Part shown: in pieces, positions 55,049 to 64,000 of the stretch | How the letters are laid out: every line of letters starts with the position of its first letter | Numbering within the stretch: the stretch's first letter is position 1 | NCBI RefSeq assembly: GCF_002100115.1 | Contig: NZ_ANBM01000001.1 | Location: 186,001-250,000, forward strand | Source: Anaerovibrio sp. JC8 | GTDB taxonomy: Bacteria; Bacillota; Negativicutes; Selenomonadales; Selenomonadaceae | Reading direction: 5' to 3' | Length of the DNA stretch: 64,000 bases | Made by a program: the position numbers and the translations under genes | Notes under the pieces: generated by a model | Database searches by the model: none | What the model saw: the letters and a program-made list of their open reading frames with translations, nothing else | Told to the model about the DNA's origin: nothing

Positions 55049-56127
55049 TTTACAACACCCTTTTCCAGAAATTCCGCCAAATTAACATGTTCCTTCAGAC
55101 GCTCTGCAGCAACCTTTTCCATATCGTGCTTAACCATAATCTCTACCAGCTCTTCAAAGGTGGTCTTGGTAGGATTCCAGCCCAGCTCATTCTTGGCCTT
55201 GGTTGGATCACCCCAAAGATTAACCACATCTGTTGGACGGTAGAAATCAGGACTAACCTCAATAACCACCTTGCCGGTAGCCTTGTCGATACCTTTTTCA
55301 TCCATGCCCTCACCAGTAAATTCCAGCTCAATACCGGCATGATGGAAGGCCAGCTGGCAGAACTCACGGACAGAGTGCTGTACGCCGGTGGCAATAACGA
55401 AATCCTCCGGAGTATCATGCTGCAAAATCAGCCACATGCACTCAACATAATCCTTGGCATAGCCCCAATCCCGCAGGCTGTCCAGATTGCCAAGGAACAG
55501 CTTTTCCTGCTTGCCCTGGGCAATACGTGCTGCCGCCAAGGTAATCTTTCTGGTAACGAAGGTCTCACCACGGCGCTCGGACTCGTGATTAAAGAGAATA
55601 CCGGAGCAGCAGAACATATTGTAGGCCTCGCGGTATTCCTTGGTAATCCAGAAACCATACTGCTTGGCTACTGCATAAGGGGAATATGGATGGAACGGAG
55701 TCTTCTCGTTCTGAGGAACCTCCTCCACCTTGCCATAAAGCTCAGAGGTAGAAGCCTGGTAAATGCGGCAGGTATCCTTCAGACCGCACAGACGAACTGC
55801 TTCCAAAATACGCAGTACACCGGTAGCATCCACATCAGCGGTAAACTCAGGAGCATCAAAGGACACCTGAACATGGCTCTGGGCCGCCAGATTATAGATT
55901 TCGTCCGGGCGAACAGTGCTGATAACCGCCATCAAGCCCATGGAATCACCCATATCACCATAATGAAGGTGGAAATTAGGCTTGCCCTCCAAATGGGCAA
56001 TACGCTCACGATAATCGACAGAAGAACGGCGGATAATGCCATGAACATCATAGCCCTTCTCCAACAAAAACTCTGCCAAATATGAACCATCCTGGCCGGT
56101 TACACCGGTAATCAATGCTTTTTTCAT
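55045..56127 (-). CDS. gmd: GDP-mannose 4,6-dehydratase
   Basis: First committed step to GDP-fucose. 360 residues. [12 protein letters not shown] (cofactor loop near residue 8), GIIRRSS, catalytic YxxxK in YAVAK, and [16 protein letters not shown] are diagnostic of GMD. First gene of the operon; GGAGGATA precedes the ATG, and an intrinsic terminator sits 25 bases upstream of the gene. Confidence 0.96.
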   Translation of the reverse strand: MKKALITGVTGQDGSYLAEFLLEKGYDVHGIIRRSSVDYRERIAHLEGKPNFHLHYGDMGDSMGLMAVISTVRPDEIYNLAAQSHVQVSFDAPEFTADVDATGVLRILEAVRLCGLKDTCRIYQASTSELYGKVEEVPQNEKTPFHPYSPYAVAKQYGFWITKEYREAYNMFCCSGILFNHESERRGETFVTRKITLAAARIAQGKQEKLFLGNLDSLRDWGYAKDYVECMWLILQHDTPEDFVIATGVQHSVREFCQLAFHHAGIELEFTGEGMDEKGIDKATGKVVIEVSPDFYRPTDVVNLWGDPTKAKNELGWNPTKTTFEELVEIMVKHDMEKVAAERLKEHVNLAEFLEKGVVK

Positions 56128-56151
56128 TATTTATCCTCCAAAGTTATAATT

Positions 56152-56179
56152 AAAAATCTCTCTGCCGAAACAGAGAGAC
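56152..56179 (-). terminator. Terminator or attenuator in front of gmd
   Basis: Stem TCTCTCTG / CAGAGAGA with a six-base loop and TTTTTAAT tail on the minus strand. A TATAAT at 56235-56230 lies between it and the AraC gene, so it may attenuate gmd rather than only end the AraC transcript. Confidence 0.75.
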
Positions 56180-56298
56180 CTACACACAATGCAAGCAGCC
56201 CTCTTCGGCTACATCGCATATTCTTTCATATTATACCTGCAAATTGAAGTCAGTTTCTTGGGTAAAACTTATACAATCTTGTCTTTTTGGAAAACGAA

Positions 56299-57129
56299 TT
56301 ATTTCCAGCGTTTCCGGTATTCCCGAGGCGGGATTCCCTCCATGTCCTTAAAAACTCTGGACAGATACTGCTCTGTGGAAAAGCCGGTCTGCTTGGCTAT
56401 CTCTGCCAATGTATCATTGGTAAACCGCAGCAGCTCCTTTACCTTGCGAATCCGCACCACCGACAAATACTTTATAGGTGAGGTTCCCGTGGCACGGCTA
56501 AAGACATGAGCCAAGTAAGTCTTCTCCATAAAAAACTCCTTGGACATACTTTCCAGAGTAATAGACTCCATATAGTGGTTCTCCATATACAGCCTGATTT
56601 TCTCCACCTTTGTATTGCCCGTAGACTTCCCTTCGTTCCAGCAGTCACGCATCACTTTTTCCAAAAGGGAAGACAACATAGTATTGATACTCATATCCCG
56701 GACATAGGAAGCCCCAGCCCCAATTTCATAAAGGGCATGCAATAAATCAATATATTGCGTGATATCTTGGGTGGCAAATACCGGCTTCCCCGACCGGTCA
56801 ATAAACTTATTGTATATAGCCAGCAATGCCGGACCATCAAAATGAGCCCAATAAACCGTCCACAAATCATCACCTGTTCTGTGGGAATAAGGCTTTGAAC
56901 AGTCAATAAAGGCCACATCACCACCAGCCAACTCGTATTGCTGCCCTTCAATCTCCACCATGCCGGAGCCGCTTTTTACTGCAAGCAAAAGAAAGCCCCC
57001 CAAATTACTCCGCTGAGAAGTATGGGGCTTAAGGGCTGTCAGGCTCCCCACCTCCGCCAGATGCAGCAGCGACGCCCTGGCAAAAGGAGATGGGGTGTAT
57101 TGAATTCGTTTGGTTTTGACTGTTGACAT
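56299..57129 (-). CDS. AraC-family transcriptional regulator
   Basis: 276 residues from the internal ATG. An N-terminal cupin sensor (GSGMVEIEGQQYELAGGDVAFIDCSKPYSHRT region, about residues 55-85) precedes a C-terminal double helix-turn-helix (about 180-275: MEKTYLAHVFSRATG, then LAEIAKQTGFSTEQYLSRVFKDMEGIPPREYRK). The chosen start leaves 13 bases after the parE stop; a longer frame to 57189 would overlap that gene. It may control the adjacent gmd operon or sugar use, since the sensor domain resembles those of carbohydrate regulators. Confidence 0.87.
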   Translation of the reverse strand: MSTVKTKRIQYTPSPFARASLLHLAEVGSLTALKPHTSQRSNLGGFLLLAVKSGSGMVEIEGQQYELAGGDVAFIDCSKPYSHRTGDDLWTVYWAHFDGPALLAIYNKFIDRSGKPVFATQDITQYIDLLHALYEIGAGASYVRDMSINTMLSSLLEKVMRDCWNEGKSTGNTKVEKIRLYMENHYMESITLESMSKEFFMEKTYLAHVFSRATGTSPIKYLSVVRIRKVKELLRFTNDTLAEIAKQTGFSTEQYLSRVFKDMEGIPPREYRKRWK

Positions 57130-57142
57130 GTTGTTGTACCAT

Positions 57143-57469
57143 TCACACAACGTCCATTCTAAGAATAGACTTCCAGTTTCGTTTACCATAAAGAAATCTA
57201 ACTATATGAACAGCATGGGCAGCTTCATCAATCCTGTAGAACACAAGATAATTATTCACACTAAATATCCTGATGCCCCAAGCCTTCAATACCGGTTCAT
57301 CGACCGTAGCAAACTTTGCCAGCATAACAGATAATTTTTCGACTTCCTCTGTTACTTTGTCCAGCAAATCATCAGCCGCCTTTGGGTTATGCAAAATAAA
57401 CTCAATATAGTCGGCCGCCTCTATAATATCTTTCTCGGCTTTTTGCGAAATAATAATACTGTAATTCAT
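57143..57469 (-). CDS. RelE/ParE-family toxin
   Basis: 108 residues. The fold is recognisable from ISQKAEKDIIEAADYI, the central beta strands AWGIRIFSVNNYLVFYRIDEAAHAVHIVRFLYGKRNW (about residues 63-99) and the basic C terminus. ParE-type members poison gyrase, RelE-type members cut mRNA; the sequence does not decide. Its start overlaps the antitoxin stop by four bases. Confidence 0.9.
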   Translation of the reverse strand: MNYSIIISQKAEKDIIEAADYIEFILHNPKAADDLLDKVTEEVEKLSVMLAKFATVDEPVLKAWGIRIFSVNNYLVFYRIDEAAHAVHIVRFLYGKRNWKSILRMDVV

Positions 57470-57729
57470 TTCTTGCGTCTCGCTTTTATATCAGACATTG
57501 CGTCAGAAAAAGCCCGCATTCTGCCTGCATCGATATCTTCCATGCCTTCATGTACGAGGTTATAAAGCTCAAACCGTCCCATAAGGGCTTCATAAGCTTC
57601 AACACTCATAACCGCCAAATCACCCTTCCCATTTTTCGTAATAAAAACAGGCTCGTTGTATTTATGGCATAAATTGGAAATTTCGTTGTAACCATTACGT
57701 AAGTCCGCACTAGATCTAATGTTAGGCAT
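57466..57729 (-). CDS. Phd/YefM-family antitoxin
   Basis: 87 residues from the ATG with GGAGG eight bases upstream; a GTG two codons earlier is possible. The N-terminal half (RSSADLRNGYNEISNLCHKYNEPVFITKNGKGDLAVMS, about residues 4-42) is the Phd DNA-binding fold, and the charged C-terminal helix (DAMSDIKARRKK) would bind the toxin. A perfect palindrome over the promoter is the likely autoregulatory site. Confidence 0.93.
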   Translation of the reverse strand: MPNIRSSADLRNGYNEISNLCHKYNEPVFITKNGKGDLAVMSVEAYEALMGRFELYNLVHEGMEDIDAGRMRAFSDAMSDIKARRKK

Positions 57730-57745
57730 GTCCACCGCCTCCTTT

Positions 57746-57776
57746 TATAACAAAATTATACAATAATTTTGTTATA
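57746..57776 (-). promoter_or_regulatory. Phd-ParE operator palindrome over the -10
   Basis: Two perfect 14-base arms, TATAACAAAATTAT and ATAATTTTGTTATA, with a three-base spacer. The right arm contains the TATAAT -10 of the antitoxin promoter, 17 bases before the start codon. Confidence 0.8.
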
Positions 57777-58258
57777 TATTCAATCATACATTGTAAACAA
57801 AAACTTCACTACATCTAACAACAGTGTCACAACCAATAATCAGAACTCCTTTTCAGCTTTCATGAAATCCATAATATTGGCATGGATTATACCATTGCGC
57901 TTTTGCAGCAATTTATCTGTGCCCATACATATAGCGGGGATTTTAAAACCAACGCCTCCCCTACACAGGAATAACAAAAATACACCGTTATTTCAAGTTA
58001 GCAGTGTATTTGTTAATATTTCTTTAAAAAATACTACCGTAAAATGATTTAACTAGGTATCTATTTCTATAAAAAATTCCAATAGTAAATACACGTCCAG
58101 ATTGAATCTATCCCCCTCCTATTCGATGATGCTATTATGACACAAACTAGGCTGGATAAAAACCGGTGATATTTTTGACTCTTACAGAAAATCTTCAAAA
58201 TCAGTACACCACGTCCAAATGGCAGGTGGTAAACGCCAAATTATTCAACAAATACGAA
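57777..58258. other. Intergenic region, no gene seen
   Basis: AT-rich spacer between the Phd-ParE module and the STAND gene. Short reading frames here lack ribosome sites and family resemblance. A weak hairpin pairs ATACAC with GTGTAT (57980-58012). A GGAGGGGGA motif on the minus strand near 58113 is not followed by a plausible frame. Confidence 0.5.
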
Positions 58259-61200
58259 CTAAATGATATTTGGAACAATCTCTATTTTTCCCTCAATCCT
58301 ATTTGCATCGTAAAGAAAATAGCCCTCTCTCCGTTGCCATATTTGTCCACCATCTCTTCCCAAAAAGAACTGTTTCTCTCCCACAACATCCCAAAAAACA
58401 CTGACGCCTCTCTTAGCTATAAATAATTCTAAGAGATCTTTTCTAATTAGAAGTTCTCCATGTTTATCTCCAATAATTCTGGTATCAAATGCAGCAAGCT
58501 GGTCGTTATAGAAGAAAGCTCCATCCACCGATTTCTGATAAAGGCCTAGTGCCGAAATAATATCTCCCGTGGGAATGTAATATGATGTCGTCTCATCTTG
58601 GGAAGCATCATACTGTTCTCCCCAAATGGTATTAATTGTGGCAGGAATTGCTTTCACTTCACATTCATCAAAGTCATCTTCCAAAAACTCACTTATATAC
58701 CCAGGGCTCCAAGCATACTCTCTTGAAAATAATGTATAACTGTCCCTAGTAGGATTTATTCCTGAATGTTTTCTTAGATAACCCGATGTTTGCAGAAGCT
58801 CTATTGAGACATTCTGGGAATCATCTGCAATATGCATTGCAGAAATTGCCCAAATGTGTTGTTCCCCACGTGGCAACGACAGGAAAGAATCTTCTACCCC
58901 AGGAAATTCTTTCTTACGTTCCTGATATAAATATATTGAAATCCATTCCACGCCATCTCGATCTATTCGTATAAATCTATCTGGGAAATGCTGATATATT
59001 TCATCATCACCTCGTACCCATGCGTTTATCTCTTCATCTGATGAATCAGAATCAATAAAGCGGACTTCATTCAGTACTGCTTCTTCAAATACAGGAAACA
59101 TACTTCTATCATGCTTAATCTTGGTATTTAATGTAGGATCAAAATCTCTTACATATAGATTCCAGGGGCCAGAATAATCTTTTCCAATTTCGTCGTTCCA
59201 GTTTTCACCTCTTACCTTGAAATAATCGGATAGTCGCGCAAGGATGTTGTACATTGCTATCCATTCGTATTTTTTACCAATTCGCTCTACTTTTTTAAGC
59301 TGGTGTCTGTCAATATAAACTCTATCTGTATCATATTTTCCGAACAATTGGTTTGAATATCCAATTTCTTTAATTATGTATTCAAGAGCATAGTAATATA
59401 CATTTTTCATATCTACACCAATAAAATCATGTAACGCTGATTGAAATACATATCTTCCAAAATCACCATACATGCCAGCCCCCTTAACATCCATGTTAAA
59501 CTTCATTGAATACAACAATTTCAACATTCCACTTTCATGGTATTTTCCTTCGTCATAATCAACGACATCTGCTTGGGGTATTGGGCATGAAGAATATGGT
59601 GGCATTATTTTTTCTTTTTCAAAAAAGCCCTCTCTGTCCGGATTTTCATATATAAATCGTTCAATAATTAACCGAGCATAATCTCTTAGTAAAATATCCG
59701 GGTATACTTTTTCTTTATCAAACACCTCGGAATAAACCAAACGAGCAAGACTTTCAAATTCTCTTATCTGCGTTTGTGAACGTTTCATTACTGCACCAAA
59801 AATAATTCCATACAAACGCTGAATTATATATGGATCATTTACATTTTTAAATTTCTCCAGAACAACTGAACAAAGACTGAATCGGCCCTTTAGAACCTCA
59901 ATCATCGCTTTTGAAATACGATCACGCAGAACCCTATTAGATGATGAAAGCATCCAAGTAAAAAGACTCAATAAGTATTTTACAGATGTATCAGAAAGCC
60001 CCCTCAGCTCATTCCCAGATTCTAAATAATATGCCAAGCTAATTATTCTGTCATCTTCCGTCAAATCATTTATAGCTATCGTCCACAAATAATCACGCTT
60101 ACTCAACGAATATCTGTCTAGCAATTGAAAAAGACCATCCGCATTTAAAATCGAGTTTTCTTTTGTGGCACACTCAATAAAAATAGACCACAAGACACTT
60201 CTGGCAATCTTATATTTATTCATCAGTTCGACAATCTGCATCAATGAATATTGCGGATTTCTCCAAGTAAATGTTTTAAAATAAGCATCTATTATCCGTT
60301 TTCTCTCCCAACCTACCTTTATAGCATCGATTATATCTATGCATTCCTCATTGTTTTTGATAGCATACAAAGAACAAACCATGGCAAAGATAGATTCATT
60401 GCCGTAATCGGTAACATTTCCATTAGAATCAATTTTAAACAACTCTTTTAGACAATAATCCTTTAGGTTTTCTATAGAATCATATTTTTCGACAATTCTA
60501 GAGGCTCGGATATAATCTTCCAGTAAGTTATACCCAATATAGTAATATTCTTCTCCATTTCTTATATACGATATCAAAACACCAGCACGTTCACTTGCGT
60601 TAATGTATGCTACTTTATCGGCCACACCATACAGCTGCCAAGTTTCCATTCCTAACAATCTTCTTTTAGTAACATAATCCTTTTCAGATATGTCTATATA
60701 TTCAAATAGTAAATCTTTTAATAGTCGATATGGTTCTTCATGACCAGTAGCCTTAGACGCCTCTTTATCAGCCTGATCCAAAACAGTTGAAATAAGAGAT
60801 ATCAATCCATGCTCCTCACCTGCATATGTCTGGCAAAACCATGTGATGAATAATGGATTGCACATCTCCCGCTGAAGATAAAACTCTGGCGAAGCTGGAA
60901 CACCATATTTTGACAAAAATTCAAAAATTGGTTTGGGTGAATCGTCCATCAACCCCTCATGCTTGATAGATGCAATCTTCCCAGCCTTCAACTCATTCTG
61001 GACTTTGTCACTATACAGTACCTGTTCAAATCCACTTCGTAGCGACACAACCAAACGAAGATTATCATACTGCCCCATAATCGTTATAAGGCGATTTAAT
61101 CCATCTACCCAAATATCCTTGTCTCGCGATTCGTTAATGGCATCAATAAATATAAACGCTCGTTCATTGCTTTCATAAGCAATCTCATCCATTGCTCCCA

Positions 61201-62365
61201 ACAATGCGTCAAACGATTCATTGGTATCAATCTGCAGTAGTCCATTCATCATCTGCATTTCAACCGGCTCATTGGATGTAAATGTCTGACCAAGCATCAG
61301 CAAAGCATTTCTCCCTTCACTCAATTCATTCTTTGCTGATGTTGCCAATAACTGAGATTTTCCTGTCCCCATTTCCCCCGTAACAAACAATGCCTGACAA
61401 CAAAGCAAACTCTTTTCAGACTGAGTTATTGCCAATCGTTCAACGCATCTTAAAATGAAATTAACGACATAAAGTTCGCTACTCAACTTATAATATTGCT
61501 CTGAGCCATGATTTTCTTTGTCTATTGCTCCTTCAATTACAGGTATTGATTCAGTCAACCTGATTAGTTCTTCTTTGCTTGCTTTTTCTACTAATTCTTT
61601 CCACTTAAGTACATCTGAAACTGAATCAATTTGCACATCTTCCAGATTCTCAATCGCAAAAATAAGATTATTTATTATTCTTTTATAATTCCCATCACAT
61701 CGCCATCTAATATCTTTTAACTCTTCAACTACATCCGCCTTTTTTCTGTTTAATAATGAAATACCTTCTGCATTATGAAGAAAGAGCGCCATCTTCCGTT
61801 TTGCATCAGTATCAATGTTAAATCTGCCATTATATCTGCCCCCCAAGTTGTCTAATGACAGTTTTAGATTTAACTCAAACCAACTCTTATCAAGTTTATC
61901 TAATCCAAAATAGCAAGCAAGTATAGACGGAAACTCCAATGCTCCGTCCAAAATGCTTTGGCCGGTAATCGGAACTAAATCTATACCAGCATTCGTCAAC
62001 ATCTTTTCAATATCAATGTATGACTTTGTGGTAGTATTTACATCCTTATTACAGTAAAGATAAATCTTATCAAGTATTCCGCCATAATACTCTATCGCAG
62101 TTTTCATGGAAGATTTAATTTGATCATATTCAATGTTGCCATCAAAGTATTTTGCCTGAAAGCTAATCATCTCAATACCATCTTGAGAATGTACTGGTGA
62201 TACTTCCACTCCAGGATGATTAGGATTAGAATGAACTACCTCATATTTATCTGCATATTTCCTGCAAAATAAAGATCGACAAAGATTTTCAAAAGCTATT
62301 CTTTTATCTGGATTTATGTCGTCAAAGTGAGTCCAAGTCAATTTGTATTGATTAGCAGAAATCAT
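58259..62365 (-). CDS. Nuclease-STAND NTPase fusion, probable antiphage protein (Avs-like)
   Basis: 1368 residues. The N-terminal 130 residues look like a PD-(D/E)XK/Mrr-type nuclease: FENLCRSLF, HPGVEV (Glu54) and ISFQAKYF (Gln70, Lys72). A P-loop ATPase follows with Walker A GEMGTGKSQ near residue 330 and Walker B AFIFIDAINES near 405, then LRLVVSLRSGFEQVL. Residues about 480-1368 are a long helical region with a beta-rich end and no motif I recognise, as in sensor domains of AVAST proteins. AT-rich compared with its surroundings, suggesting transfer. GAGGTGGG precedes the ATG. Function is inferred from architecture. Confidence 0.75.
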   Translation of the reverse strand: MISANQYKLTWTHFDDINPDKRIAFENLCRSLFCRKYADKYEVVHSNPNHPGVEVSPVHSQDGIEMISFQAKYFDGNIEYDQIKSSMKTAIEYYGGILDKIYLYCNKDVNTTTKSYIDIEKMLTNAGIDLVPITGQSILDGALEFPSILACYFGLDKLDKSWFELNLKLSLDNLGGRYNGRFNIDTDAKRKMALFLHNAEGISLLNRKKADVVEELKDIRWRCDGNYKRIINNLIFAIENLEDVQIDSVSDVLKWKELVEKASKEELIRLTESIPVIEGAIDKENHGSEQYYKLSSELYVVNFILRCVERLAITQSEKSLLCCQALFVTGEMGTGKSQLLATSAKNELSEGRNALLMLGQTFTSNEPVEMQMMNGLLQIDTNESFDALLGAMDEIAYESNERAFIFIDAINESRDKDIWVDGLNRLITIMGQYDNLRLVVSLRSGFEQVLYSDKVQNELKAGKIASIKHEGLMDDSPKPIFEFLSKYGVPASPEFYLQREMCNPLFITWFCQTYAGEEHGLISLISTVLDQADKEASKATGHEEPYRLLKDLLFEYIDISEKDYVTKRRLLGMETWQLYGVADKVAYINASERAGVLISYIRNGEEYYYIGYNLLEDYIRASRIVEKYDSIENLKDYCLKELFKIDSNGNVTDYGNESIFAMVCSLYAIKNNEECIDIIDAIKVGWERKRIIDAYFKTFTWRNPQYSLMQIVELMNKYKIARSVLWSIFIECATKENSILNADGLFQLLDRYSLSKRDYLWTIAINDLTEDDRIISLAYYLESGNELRGLSDTSVKYLLSLFTWMLSSSNRVLRDRISKAMIEVLKGRFSLCSVVLEKFKNVNDPYIIQRLYGIIFGAVMKRSQTQIREFESLARLVYSEVFDKEKVYPDILLRDYARLIIERFIYENPDREGFFEKEKIMPPYSSCPIPQADVVDYDEGKYHESGMLKLLYSMKFNMDVKGAGMYGDFGRYVFQSALHDFIGVDMKNVYYYALEYIIKEIGYSNQLFGKYDTDRVYIDRHQLKKVERIGKKYEWIAMYNILARLSDYFKVRGENWNDEIGKDYSGPWNLYVRDFDPTLNTKIKHDRSMFPVFEEAVLNEVRFIDSDSSDEEINAWVRGDDEIYQHFPDRFIRIDRDGVEWISIYLYQERKKEFPGVEDSFLSLPRGEQHIWAISAMHIADDSQNVSIELLQTSGYLRKHSGINPTRDSYTLFSREYAWSPGYISEFLEDDFDECEVKAIPATINTIWGEQYDASQDETTSYYIPTGDIISALGLYQKSVDGAFFYNDQLAAFDTRIIGDKHGELLIRKDLLELFIAKRGVSVFWDVVGEKQFFLGRDGGQIWQRREGYFLYDANRIEGKIEIVPNII

Positions 62366-62456
62366 TTATAAGCCCACCTCGTATACTGTTACAATAAGCA
62401 ATGGTGCATACAAATATGATTAAGTTACACCCACAAACAATACAATCGTGCATTTT

Positions 62457-62714
62457 TCACTTACTACCACCATATCCATCTTGTTTTGCTTGTATTAATA
62501 TCTCCTCTATGCAGGCGTTCATTGACTGCTGCTGATAATCTTCAGTAATCTTTCTAGCTGCTCTACAAAAATCTGCAATCGCCTTTCGCATCTCCAAAAT
62601 ATATTTTTGTTGCTCAAGGTGATGTTGTTTGGCATCTTTCTCTGTTTGTAGTTCATTATGGAGACTCAATGAATTTTGATTGAAAATACTATATGGATAT
62701 TGATTATAAAACAT
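62457..62714 (-). CDS. Small hypothetical protein upstream of the STAND gene
   Basis: 85 residues starting MFYNQYPYSIFNQNSLSLHNEL, then a glutamine- and lysine-rich helical stretch with coiled-coil character and the segment MRKAIADFCRAARKITEDYQQQ. Not recognised. It is AT-rich like the STAND gene, has GAGG eleven bases before its ATG and ends 91 bases before it. It could be a partner of the STAND protein or an unrelated mobile-DNA gene. Confidence 0.55.
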   Translation of the reverse strand: MFYNQYPYSIFNQNSLSLHNELQTEKDAKQHHLEQQKYILEMRKAIADFCRAARKITEDYQQQSMNACIEEILIQAKQDGYGGSK

Positions 62715-62886
62715 TTTTCGTCATTCCTCTTTTTCATTATGATTGACATTTACCCCTCTAATTATAAAGTTACTTGCCAAACTATTGTCATAATATTAAG
62801 CCATTTTTAATAATCTTTCACCATCATCTTACCACTATCGCATTACCAAAACAAGAGTTTGTTTTAAAAAGAATCCAACCAAAAAA

Positions 62887-62908
62887 ACAGCCGTTAGGCT
62901 GCTTTTAT
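62887..62908 (-). terminator. Probable terminator after the HAD gene
   Basis: Short stem CAGCC / GGCTG with a TAAC loop followed by seven T on the minus strand. It lies about 70 bases after the HAD domain stop. Confidence 0.6.
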
Positions 62909-62974
62909 CATCTCTAATCCCTACAAAAAATATCCCTAGTATAAACCTCATCCTTCACATCACCCAAACAATTT

Positions 62975-64000
62975 TCACACAATATACCTATCCACAAACG
63001 CCAACACAGATTCAACAGTATCTATCTGTCCGTAGTCACCATCATGGTAATCACAGCCTACGCCGTTAACCAATATGCTCTTGCACCCAGCAGCGATACC
63101 AGCCTTAATATCATTCTCACTATCTCCTACCATATATGACTGGCTTAAATCAATATTAAAGTCTGCAGCAGCCTTCAACAACATGCCTGGCTTGGGTTTC
63201 CTGCATTCACACTCAATCTTTAATTCAGGCACTTCGCCCCCATAGCCCTTATGAGGATGATGAGGACAATAATATAGCCCATCTATATAAGCCCCCTTCA
63301 GACCAAGTTCTGTCTCCAGCTTCTTATGAATAGTATCAAGAGCATCAACAGTAACCTCTCCACGAGCAATAACAGGTTGATTTGTAACCACTATACATAA
63401 GTAGCCAGAGGCATTTATCTTTTTGATTGCTTCTGCAATACCAGGAATTAATTCAAAGTCATCAACATGGCGCAAGAATCCTTTATATAGGTTAATCGTA
63501 CCATCTCTATCCAAAAACACAGCCTTCTGCTTATTAGCCAATTTTTTGGCTGAAACTACACCATTTTCAAAATCTTTACATACAGCTTCAAATCGCTCAG
63601 GTGTCCCCATATCCTTTACATATTCCGGGGAATCATAACAAAATATCTTGCCGGTGCCACATAACGGCTTTAATACCTGTCTATCGAGATCAAGTTTTAT
63701 TGTCTTTCCAGTTGATTCATCAACTTTACCAATCTTCTCAATATCAATATCCAACATATCGAGAGCATCAGGACTTATTACATGAAGCCCAGCATTTACT
63801 CTATTTTTGTAATACTCAGGTCTAACATCTTCTTTAGTAAGCCAAGATACTACTGCATTACTTTTATCAGCAATGATAAGACCAGAATCATAGGGATGAG
63901 AATTGGGATGAGTAAATAAAGTAACAAGCCATGCTTAACTAAGCTTTCAATCTCCCATTCCAGAATAGGTTTGTTTGCAATTTGAATTAGCGGCTTTGGA
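62975..64000 (-). pseudogene. Broken nucleotidyltransferase-HAD phosphatase fusion (HddC-GmhB like)
   Basis: The gene should encode a sugar-1-phosphate nucleotidyltransferase fused to a GmhB-type phosphatase. The last 240 codons are intact: FLDRDGTINLYKG (HAD motif I), VVTNQPVIARGEV, zinc-type CPHHPH and CECRKPKPGM, and VGDSENDIKAG. Upstream the frame continues to LVTLFTHPNSHPYDSG and then hits a stop. In another frame, up to the window edge, lies the N-terminal part PKPLIQIANKPILEWEIESL ending VKHG. About 70 codons that normally lie between VKHG and LVTLF are missing, with loss of frame, near 63925-63936. An internal ATG at 63757 leaves a 260-residue frame that holds the phosphatase. Confidence 0.78.

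Noticed and set aside
58166-58426. 86-codon plus-strand frame at the 3' end of the STAND gene
   Set aside because: Overlaps the STAND C terminus in antisense, with no ribosome site and no similarity to known small proteins.
1-64000. CRISPR array, insertion sequence or prophage
   Set aside because: No regularly spaced direct repeats, no transposase with intact catalytic motif and no phage structural genes were seen. The only transposase-like sequence is the small Rpn-type tail.

Overview
The window looks like chromosomal DNA from an anaerobic diderm Firmicute of the class Negativicutes, probably Selenomonadaceae-like; this is inferred from content, not from a search. The pointers are a meso-DAP type MurE next to Gram-negative style surface-sugar genes, a complete succinate-to-propionate operon with biotin-dependent methylmalonyl-CoA decarboxylase subunits, futalosine-type menaquinone genes, NfnAB, and Firmicute-style T-box and cobalamin leader RNAs. 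Almost every gene lies on the minus strand.

Layout. 1-10.1 kb: cell-wall cluster, read on the minus strand as mraZ-rsmH-ftsL, terminator, new promoter, murE-murF-mraY-murD-murG-murC-ddl (ddl runs off the left end). 10.2-13.5 kb: a polysaccharide deacetylase lipoprotein, a DUF1858 protein, a long imperfect palindrome, fabK and a Doc-type toxin-antitoxin pair. 13.5-17.3 kb: an AT-rich sugar/acyl cluster (NeuB-like synthase, NeuD-like acyltransferase, acyl carrier protein, SDR reductase, KAS III). 18.0-25.5 kb: propionate operon (CoA-transferase, two-piece methylmalonyl-CoA mutase, MeaB, epimerase, decarboxylase alpha and biotin subunits). 25.5-32.2 kb: a second, heterodimeric methylmalonyl-CoA mutase with its own MeaB and a catalytically altered MsrA-like protein, behind an adenosylcobalamin riboswitch. 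32.3-38.4 kb: a P-type cation ATPase with TerC, an O-antigen ligase family protein and FolC. 38.5-41.6 kb: valS behind a T-box leader, directly downstream of tRNA-Leu. 41.6-48.7 kb: one-carbon and electron-bifurcation genes (fhs, metF-like, nfnA, nfnB, folD) with small hypotheticals. 48.7-52.1 kb: mqnP, mqnL, tatC, tatA. 52.3-56.1 kb: VanZ and GDP-fucose synthesis (manC, fcl, gmd). 56.3-57.7 kb: an AraC regulator and a Phd-ParE module with a 31-bp palindromic operator. 58.3-62.7 kb: an AT-rich island with a 1368-residue nuclease-STAND NTPase, probably antiphage, and a small unknown protein. 63-64 kb: a sugar nucleotidyltransferase-HAD phosphatase gene broken by an internal deletion and frameshift.

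How the genes fit together. The two central operons carry out the energy-yielding end of succinate fermentation: succinate is activated with propionyl-CoA, isomerised by B12-dependent mutase, epimerised and decarboxylated to propionyl-CoA. The fhs-metF-nfnAB block links formate and C1 units to NADPH/ferredoxin balance, and menaquinone genes would serve fumarate reduction upstream of succinate. The accessory points of most interest are the acyl-sugar cluster, the STAND gene, the MsrA-like pseudoenzyme in the mutase operon, a cobalamin riboswitch in front of a cobalamin-dependent enzyme, and a repeated promoter-proximal palindromic element.
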